Positions 58,599 to 64,000 of a DNA stretch of 64,000 bases are shown piece by piece. This stretch comes from CBDCDJ01 sp965215355 (GTDB lineage Bacteria; Deinococcota; Deinococci; Deinococcales; Trueperaceae). The position numbers and the translations under genes were made by a program. The stretch is taken from the NCBI GenBank assembly GCA_965215355.1, contig CBDCDJ010000007.1, positions 2,976,001-3,040,000 on the forward strand. Direction: 5' to 3'. Each line of letters starts with the position of its first letter. The first letter of the stretch is position 1. The notes beneath the pieces were generated by a model that was not told the origin of the DNA, ran no database searches, and worked only from the letters and a program-made list of their open reading frames with translations.

Positions 58599-59605
58599 TA
58601 GCCATCGACTTGGGTACCACCAACATCCGCATTCACGTCAAGGGGCGCGGCGTGGTGTTGCGCGAACCCGCCGTGATTGCCGTGCTCAACGGCACCACCG
58701 ACGTCAAAGCCGTCGGTGAAGAAGCTTACAAGATGCTCGGCCGCACCCCCGGCTCGGTCACGGCGGTGCGCCCGATGGCCGACGGCGTCATCGCCGACTA
58801 CACCCTCACCGAAAAAATGCTCAAGGCCTTTTTGGACAAGGTGCTGCGCGGACCCGGACGACTCTTCAGACCGCGACTCAACATCATGGTCTGCATCCCG
58901 AGCGGTATCACCGAGGTCGAAAAGCGGGCGGTGCTCCAAGCCGTAAACGAAATCGGCGCGCGTAAAGCGTTCTTGATCGAGGAACCCATCGCCGCGGCCA
59001 TCGGCGCGGGCGTGGACATCGCCGAGCCCATCGGCTCGATGATTGTCGACATCGGCGGCGGCACGACCGACATCGCCATCATCAGCATGGGCGGCATCGT
59101 CGTTGCGGAGAGTCTGCGCAACGCGGGCAACCACTTCGACCAGGAGATTGTCCGCTACGTGCGTCAAAAGGACAACCTGCTTATCGGCGACCGCACCGCC
59201 GAGGCCATCAAACGCACCGTCGGCGCGGCGACCTTGCAAGAAGGTGAGAGCGAAACGATGGAAGTGCGCGGGCGCGACCTTATCAACGGGATGCCGCGCA
59301 CCGTCACGGTGAACACCGAAGACGTCGTCGCCGCGCTCAAAGACTCGCTGCAAAAGCTCGCCGACGGGGTGCGCAAGGTCTTAGAGCAAGGCCCGCCCGA
59401 ACTCATTTCGGACGTGATAGAGCGCGGCATCGTCATGACCGGCGGCGGCGCGAAACTCAAACACCTGGACACGTTTTTTCGCCAAACGACCAACATCCCC
59501 GTGGCGATTGCCGACGAGCCGCAAGACTGCGTGGTTCTCGGCACGAGCATGGCCTTGGAAATGAGTTCGGTGTTGCCGGACGCGCGGGCGAAGCGGCGGT
59601 ATTAG
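58595..59605 (+). CDS. mreB: Rod-shape-determining protein MreB
   Basis: Actin-like filament protein that positions cell-wall synthesis. The 336 residues show phosphate-1 IAIDLGTTNIRIHVKG, RPMADGVIADYTLTEKML, MIVDIGGGTTDIAIIS, GNHFDQEIVRYVR and adenosine GIVMTGGGAKLKHLD. No mreC/mreD follow. The N-terminus is short (MIAIDLG), and no alternative start exists in frame. An IS has landed 64 nt upstream, so its original promoter may have been changed. Confidence 0.95.
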   Translation: MIAIDLGTTNIRIHVKGRGVVLREPAVIAVLNGTTDVKAVGEEAYKMLGRTPGSVTAVRPMADGVIADYTLTEKMLKAFLDKVLRGPGRLFRPRLNIMVCIPSGITEVEKRAVLQAVNEIGARKAFLIEEPIAAAIGAGVDIAEPIGSMIVDIGGGTTDIAIISMGGIVVAESLRNAGNHFDQEIVRYVRQKDNLLIGDRTAEAIKRTVGAATLQEGESETMEVRGRDLINGMPRTVTVNTEDVVAALKDSLQKLADGVRKVLEQGPPELISDVIERGIVMTGGGAKLKHLDTFFRQTTNIPVAIADEPQDCVVLGTSMALEMSSVLPDARAKRRY

Positions 59606-60438
59606 CTGCGAGACTGCAACAGAAGTGACATGAAGTGTTTCAACAACTTGCTTTTCAGGTCGAAAACGGCAGGTTTTACCACTTGAAGTGCTTTTGATCG
59701 AAACATACTAGGTGAGACTGTTTCATTACACTTCCAGCGATGTTTTTTAAAGGTATGTTAAGAGGTCAGTTATCACACTCATGCACGTACGTGTTTTAGG
59801 ACGTTATGAATAAAATAAATCAGATCCACCTTCCCCCATCTAAAAATCCAGAGAATGCCCCCAACCCTCTTGATGTTACTAATGGAGCTTTGGTTATAAC
59901 GGGCGCTAATGGTTCAGGTAAAACACGGCTTGGGACGTGGCTAGAAATGAATTCTCCTCTTCACAACAAAGTTTACCGAATTGCGGCGCAAAAATCTCTC
60001 ACCGTCCCAACATCCGCAAAAACAGGCCCTATGCAGGATGCAATCGACGCTCTTTTAAGCGGCGGCACAATCGATCAGATTAGTCAACTTAGAGAATCAA
60101 ATCGATCAGGCCAAATAATGGCAAGCAAACAGAATTGGAGGTGGGGGGGTAAGCCAAATGTATCTATGCTAAATGACTTTCAGCAACTGATGGATGTGCT
60201 TCACTCAGACGCCTATGAAACGTCTACACAATACTTAAGCAAATCAACAGGAACTGCTTCTAAAATTGATCCTCCCGAGACGCAACTGATGAAGATTAAA
60301 AGGCTCTGGGAGCAGGTTCTTCCACACAGAGAGCTTGATGTAACATCCATTAATATCAAAGCACGCATACCTAGCTCTTCAGCTTTCTATGGAGGAGGAT
60401 CCATGAGTGATGGCGAGCGGGCTATTTTTTATTTACTA

Positions 60439-61329
60439 ACCTCGGGTGCTAGACGATTAGGCAAAGAGGAAGAGGATAAGGTTGTGAGCCGCGACTTTGC
60501 GGCAGACGCTAGCGCGGATGCTCCAGAAGGAGTTGAGTTGCTGCAGGGCGATATTGCGACAGCGTGTGAGTGAGGAGAAAACGGCTTCGATAGATTTACG
60601 TGCTGTGGCAAAGAAGTCACACCAGAACTGAGGCTCTTTAGCATTGCCCTTGGGCGGCGTGTAGATGCCTAAGCCTTGATAGCCCTTGTCACCGATAAGG
60701 CTGTTTAGGTCATCATAGCGGTCATCGAGCAAACACTTGCCCACCATGACATCATGCTCATTGGCTGGGACGACAGCAAAGCGACAGATAGCGCCTTGAC
60801 CTGTGCATACAGCATGTAGCTTGTAACCGTAAAAGCGCTTGGTTGCTCCACCGCGTCCGGATGCGGCTTCACTCATCCTTCGCTGTCTTGTGTAGCGAAC
60901 GCCCTTGCAGATGGGCAGCGGTTTCGAATCAATCAGGTACACCCCATCATGCTGAGCAACCAGCATCGCCAAATCAGCGTAGATGCGTTCAAAGTTACGA
61001 CTCACCCGGTAAAAGCGGCTGAGGTGGGGCAGCTCGGGAAACAGGCTCTGATACTCGCGCTGCACCAGCAAGTACCACAAGCCCTGATTCTTTTGCTGCA
61101 GGATTTCACCGACTAAGATGATGCTGAGCACTTCGGCGTAGCTCGACTTTTGGTTGGGTTTCTTGGGCAGCTTAAAGCGCCCCAAGCGCTCAGACGCTTG
61201 CAGATAGTCGTCTAGCAGGACGTATACCGCTGTGAAGAGGTCTGTTACAGTGTGCTTCGAGAGAAGATGTCTGGTTCGCATAACCAATCTTCTCTCTTTT
61301 TCTATCCCTTTTCCACTAGCACCCGAGGT
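60439..61329 (-). mobile_element. IS982-family insertion sequence
   Basis: Terminal inverted repeats begin ACCTCGGGTGCTAG at both ends (60439 and, reversed, 61329), with weaker matching inward. ACTA is found on both flanks as a short candidate target duplication. It interrupts the AAA/DUF4435 gene between codons for FYLL and GQC. Confidence 0.88.
60457..61281 (-). CDS. IS982-family transposase
   Basis: A 274-residue intact DDE transposase beginning MRTRHLLSKHTVTDLFTAVY, with SRFYRVSRNFERIYADLA, the first Asp in GVYLIDSKPLPICKGVRY, the second in SLIGDKGYQGLGI and the Glu in ARKSIEAVFSSL. The ATG at 61281 is used; the open frame further upstream is antisense to the interrupted ATPase. Confidence 0.92.
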   Translation of the reverse strand: MRTRHLLSKHTVTDLFTAVYVLLDDYLQASERLGRFKLPKKPNQKSSYAEVLSIILVGEILQQKNQGLWYLLVQREYQSLFPELPHLSRFYRVSRNFERIYADLAMLVAQHDGVYLIDSKPLPICKGVRYTRQRRMSEAASGRGGATKRFYGYKLHAVCTGQGAICRFAVVPANEHDVMVGKCLLDDRYDDLNSLIGDKGYQGLGIYTPPKGNAKEPQFWCDFFATARKSIEAVFSSLTRCRNIALQQLNSFWSIRASVCRKVAAHNLILFLFA

Positions 61330-62372
61330 AACTAGGACAATGTGTAGTAGCGCCGGAGGGGGCGATCGTCGTAATTGACGAACCAGAACTACATATTCAT
61401 CGCTCAATTCAAGACCCTCTTTTCGATTCTGTAGAAGTTGAGAGGCCAGACTGCTTGTTTGTCTATATCACACATGACCTAGATTTTGCGGCCTCGCGTA
61501 TAGGCGCCACAACGGTCTGGCTCAAAGAATATGATGGCAGCCAGTGGGATTGGGAACTTGTTCCAGCTCAAGAAGGCATTCCCGAACAAATGCTTTTGAG
61601 CGTCTTAGGAAGTCGCAAGAAAGTACTGCTTACCGAGGGGGATAGAAGCAGTCTTGATTTTGCAATCTATTCTCGTGCTTACCCTGAAAGAACAGTCCTT
61701 CCAATGGGTGGTTGTTCAGATGTCATTGCAGCGACAAAAACCTTAAATTTGATGTCATCAGTTCATCATCTCGCCCCCGCAGGACTTATTGACCGAGACT
61801 ATCGTGATGATTCCAGCGTTTCAGTCCTGCAACGGAAGGAAGTCCATGTACTTGCAGTTCACGAGGTTGAGCAACTTTTACTTACCGAGGCTGTTATAGA
61901 AGCTGTTGCAAAGAGCCTGGCAATCGAAGAGTACTTATCCATTATTGAATCAATAAAGACGTTTGTGTTCAATAAGGTCGAAAATAATTTCGATTTAGCC
62001 GCTGCTAGGCTAGCAGCCAATCGAATACAACTTGCGCTCTCCAACCTCGATACAGGAGTTAGGAACGAGAACGCGCTTAAATCCGAATTTAGCCGTTTAA
62101 TAACGGAGGCTGAACCCACAAAAATTTATGCTGAAACAAGCAAAGAACTTAGAGATGCTTTGGATCAAAAGGATTACCGGGCTGTACTTCGATTGTATTC
62201 AGATAAAGGACTTACTAAAGAGGTAGCAAATTTCTTTAACTTTACAGGTGCGGGTTATACCGAACATGTCAAACGCCTCATTACAAAACAAGATAACTAC
62301 GGTATCGTGGCAGCGATCCGGGGTGAGTTACCCACTCTTTCATAGCTTCTGGAGTGACTGCCTTGTTTTGAC

Positions 62373-62508
62373 CTAGTGCGCAAGCACTTCCTTAACCTCA
62401 GCACTGCCCGTAAACTGACTCAGGGTAACAATCTTATCGGGAAATTTCGTCTTGATTTCCAACTCGCCGCCGAGCGCCAAATATAGCGCTCAATCGCCCC
62501 CGTTTCGC
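62373..62508 (-). pseudogene. C-terminal relic of an XRE-type antitoxin or regulator
   Basis: Read on the minus strand, ALGGELEIKTKFPDKIV followed by TLSQFTG resembles the end of HigA/XRE antitoxins (pattern RY-x2-ALGG-x-LE). AIERYI precedes it in a frame shifted by one base. No start exists. It is probably a leftover of a second antitoxin gene. Confidence 0.35.
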
Positions 62509-62838
62509 TCACGGTTGTCCTTCGCTGCTTGCCTGCGCCGGTGCTATCGCCAGCCGATAACCAAGCCCACGCAGAATGGTTCCTACCGTGCTTAGGGTAG
62601 GGTTTCCCTTCTCCGACAGCGCTTTATATAGGCTGGTCTTACCCATGTTGACCCGTCGCGCCAGTTCCGGCACTCCGCCTCGAGCCTCGGCCACATTGCG
62701 CAGGGCCAACATCAAGTGCTCAGTGTCACCGTCTTGCTCGAATTCTTCCAAAGCGACCTGTAAGTAAACATACGCCTGGTTGGGGTCGTCGCGCAGGTCG
62801 TCAATCAACACATCCTGAAATTTCCGGTACTTCCTCAT
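62509..62838 (-). CDS. higA: HigA-like antitoxin (COG3636 type)
   Basis: A 109-residue HTH protein: DDPNQAYVYLQVALEEFEQDGD, then the DNA-binding helix pair GGVPELARRVNMGKTSLYKALSEKGNPTLSTVGTILRGLGYRLAI. It starts with ATG 6 nt after the toxin stop, so the pair is co-transcribed toxin-first, as usual for HigBA. It neutralises the toxin and represses the operon. Confidence 0.87.
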   Translation of the reverse strand: MRKYRKFQDVLIDDLRDDPNQAYVYLQVALEEFEQDGDTEHLMLALRNVAEARGGVPELARRVNMGKTSLYKALSEKGNPTLSTVGTILRGLGYRLAIAPAQASSEGQP

Positions 62839-62844
62839 GGCCTC

Positions 62845-63177
62845 TTACTCCTCTCTGTCCTGCTGGTAATCCTGCCAGTAGACTTGGGCTGCGCTGATGT
62901 CTCCGTCCTGGCTTCCCTTGTCACCTCCGCAAAGCAACAACACTATGGTGTCACCGTCCTCTGCAAAGTAAATCCGGTAGCCGGGGCCGAAAAACAATCT
63001 CAGCTCGTAAACCCCTTCTCCAACAGCTTTGTAGTCTCCATAATGACCTTCTCTTACTCGGTCTAAGCGCCGGTCGATTCGCGCGACCGTTACCTTGTCC
63101 TTTAAGCTTTTGCGCCAGCGCGTGAACGGCTCCTTGCCGTCTTCGGTTTGGTAAATGATGAGTTCTTTGATCGCCAC
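62845..63177 (-). CDS. higB: HigB/RelE-like mRNA interferase toxin
   Basis: A 110-residue RelE-superfamily toxin of the phage Gp49-like group: EPFTRWRKSLKDKVTVARIDRRLDRVREGHYGDYKAVGEGVYELRLFFGPGYRIYF split here as residues 17 to about 75, ending LLLCGGDKGSQDGDI. Such toxins cut mRNA at the ribosome. The GTG start has TAGGCT 6 nt upstream (leaderless). Confidence 0.87.
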   Translation of the reverse strand: MAIKELIIYQTEDGKEPFTRWRKSLKDKVTVARIDRRLDRVREGHYGDYKAVGEGVYELRLFFGPGYRIYFAEDGDTIVLLLCGGDKGSQDGDISAAQVYWQDYQQDREE

Positions 63178-63183
63178 TTGGAA

Positions 63184-63231
63184 AGCCTAGCAGACAGGTT
63201 TACCAACATAGATAGTACACTAAAGTGTACT
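63184..63231 (-). promoter_or_regulatory. higBA promoter and operator
   Basis: An extended -10 (TG-C-TAGGCT read on the minus strand, box 63184-63189) precedes the GTG by 6 nt. Upstream, AGTACAC-TAAA-GTGTACT (63214-63231) is a perfect inverted repeat beside the -35 region, a likely HigA operator. Confidence 0.65.
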
Positions 63232-63366
63232 CATTCGCAAGGCTGACTAGAATACTCCACACCAAACTGTTTCAAGTTCCGCTCGGCACCCATGCCCCAA
63301 TTTGGATTGCGAACCTCATCCCACTTAGATACCTTTTCCGGTGCTACTTTCTGGGTGGGAGGGCAC

Positions 63367-63582
63367 ATGGCTAACTACAGCAAAGGCGACAAGGTTTCCT
63401 GGGAATGGGGCAACGGCCGGGGCGAGGGCAAGGTCACGGAAACGTTCACCAAAAAAGTGACCCGCACCCTCAAGGGCTCTGAAATCACCCGCAACGGCTC
63501 CGACGACGACCCGGCCCTGCTCATCGAACAAGAGGACGGCGACGAGGTGTTGAAACTCTCGAGCGAAGTCGATTCAGCCTGA
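63367..63582 (+). CDS. DUF2945/HVA1 small Tudor-like protein
   Basis: A 71-residue protein with the family pattern YSKGDKVSWEWGNGRGEGKV, then VTRTLKGSEITRNGSDDDPALLIEQEDGDEVLK. Function unknown; the fold is a small beta-barrel. ATG at 63367 with GGGAGGG; the frame upstream lacks family features. Confidence 0.87.
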   Translation: MANYSKGDKVSWEWGNGRGEGKVTETFTKKVTRTLKGSEITRNGSDDDPALLIEQEDGDEVLKLSSEVDSA

Positions 63583-63585
63583 AGG

Positions 63586-63616
63586 TTGACAATCCATAAG
63601 CTCGAGAATGTATAGT
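63586..63616 (+). promoter_or_regulatory. Promoter of the YeaQ-type gene
   Basis: TTGACA and TATAGT are separated by 19 bp, followed by a leader of about 40 nt. This is the best -35/-10 pair on the plus strand of the window. Confidence 0.6.
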
Positions 63617-63663
63617 GTAAGCGTTCGGCAGCGGGAAACTCGACTTTCGGAAAGGGGCGGACA

Positions 63664-63918
63664 ATGGGGATTCTTTCGTGGATTATCGTCGGGGCCTTGG
63701 CGGGCTGGATTGCCAGCCTCATCATGGGCACCAACAACCAACAGGGGTGCTTGCTCGACATCGTCGTCGGCATCGTCGGCGCGTTCATCGGCGGTTTTGT
63801 GATGAACCTGCTCGGTTTCGGCACCTTCACCGGCTTCAACCTGTGGAGCATCATCGTCGCGATCATCGGCGCGGTGATTTTACTCGCCATCATCAAGGCG
63901 GTAAGAGGAAGAACGTAA
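63664..63918 (+). CDS. GlsB/YeaQ/YmgE family membrane protein
   Basis: An 84-residue protein with three helices: GILSWIIVGALAGWIASLIMG, CLLDIVVGIVGAFIGGFVMNLLG, and WSIIVAIIGAVILLAIIKAVRG. The GALAGWIA and GIVGAFIGG motifs are typical of this stress-induced family (formerly called transglycosylase-associated). ATG with GGAAAGGGG upstream; own promoter and terminator. Confidence 0.92.
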   Translation: MGILSWIIVGALAGWIASLIMGTNNQQGCLLDIVVGIVGAFIGGFVMNLLGFGTFTGFNLWSIIVAIIGAVILLAIIKAVRGRT

Positions 63919-63935
63919 GTTTAGCTTTGACCTAC

Positions 63936-63970
63936 AAAAGCCGCTCGAGAGGTCTCGAGCGGCTTTTTTG
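63936..63970 (+). terminator. Terminator after the YeaQ-type gene
   Basis: Perfect arms AAAAGCCGCTCGAGA / TCTCGAGCGGCTTTT with a two-base loop and a T-run. The stem includes CTCGAG. Confidence 0.92.
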
Positions 63971-64000
63971 TTTACCTTCGTCGCTTCGAGCGTTCAACCG

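Larger units (their letters stand above)
59806..62345 (+). pseudogene. AAA ATPase/DUF4435 (PARIS AriA-AriB-like) gene split by an IS
   Basis: Joining 59806-60438 to 61332-62345 across the IS gives one in-frame protein of about 550 residues. The N-part has Walker A ITGANGSGKTRL and ABC-type GGGSMSDGERAIFYLL; after the IS come Walker B AIVVIDEPELHIHRSIQ and THDLDFAASR. The C-terminal third is a DUF4435/TOPRIM-like nuclease domain (VLLTEGDRSSLDFAIYSRAYP, LIDRDYRDD). In PARIS anti-phage systems AriA is such an ATPase and AriB such a DUF4435 protein, sometimes fused. The DNA is AT-rich and lacks CTCGAG. The insertion must inactivate it unless the IS excises. Confidence 0.72.

Overview
The window is high-GC bacterial chromosome, about two thirds G+C, and most likely comes from the Deinococcota. 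A Truepera-like lineage is my best guess. This rests on the pilM-N-O-W-Q block followed by aroC-K-B-Q (the Thermus/Deinococcus layout), a ba3-type oxidase with a tiny subunit IIa, a Thermus-like class II aldolase, and many genes whose only promoter signal is a TANNNT box 5-7 nt before the start codon (leaderless transcripts). The lineage is inference; no rRNA is present.

Layout. 1-11 kb: end of fba, rqcH, a VapBC pair, a GNAT protein, CIRCE-controlled groESL, FUN14, rodZ, an ABC permease/ATPase pair, and an EamA exporter gene broken by a one-base frameshift behind a ykkC-type riboswitch candidate. 11.5-26 kb: an energy and low-oxygen block holding DoxX, an ATP-grasp remnant, phosphofructokinase, PEP carboxykinase, an SDR, a CBS-domain protein, ba3 oxidase, a PAS histidine kinase, a universal stress protein, D-lactate dehydrogenase, a cupin remnant and a NarL-type regulator. 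A 17-bp palindrome, GTNGGA-N5-TCCNAC, recurs in front of these units. I propose a DosR/NreC-like regulon driven by the kinase and regulator encoded inside the block. 26-38 kb: small membrane proteins, an amino-sugar/glycoside operon (GH4, nagB, BadF-type kinase), rsmE-prmA, a PlsY/acyl-ACP-reductase fusion, dnaB and ftsH. 38-47.4 kb: type IV pilus and shikimate genes. 47.5-59.6 kb: a secreted protein, scpB, a two-component system, lepA, a Uma2/HerA/membrane three-gene cassette, a quinone reductase, a CsgG-like lipoprotein, an ISAs1-family insertion and mreB. 59.7-63.2 kb: an AT-richer foreign island with a single-chain AAA ATPase/DUF4435 gene (PARIS AriA-AriB-like) split by an IS982-family element, an antitoxin relic and a HigBA pair. 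The end carries a DUF2945 and a YeaQ-type protein.

The genes work together most clearly in 11.5-26 kb. Fermentative lactate dehydrogenase, glycolytic/gluconeogenic control enzymes, a high-affinity type oxidase and dormancy-type CBS/USP proteins share one DNA motif with a sensor kinase and its probable regulator. CTCGAG is strongly over-represented in native DNA and absent from both insertion sequences and the split ATPase gene, which helps mark acquired DNA.
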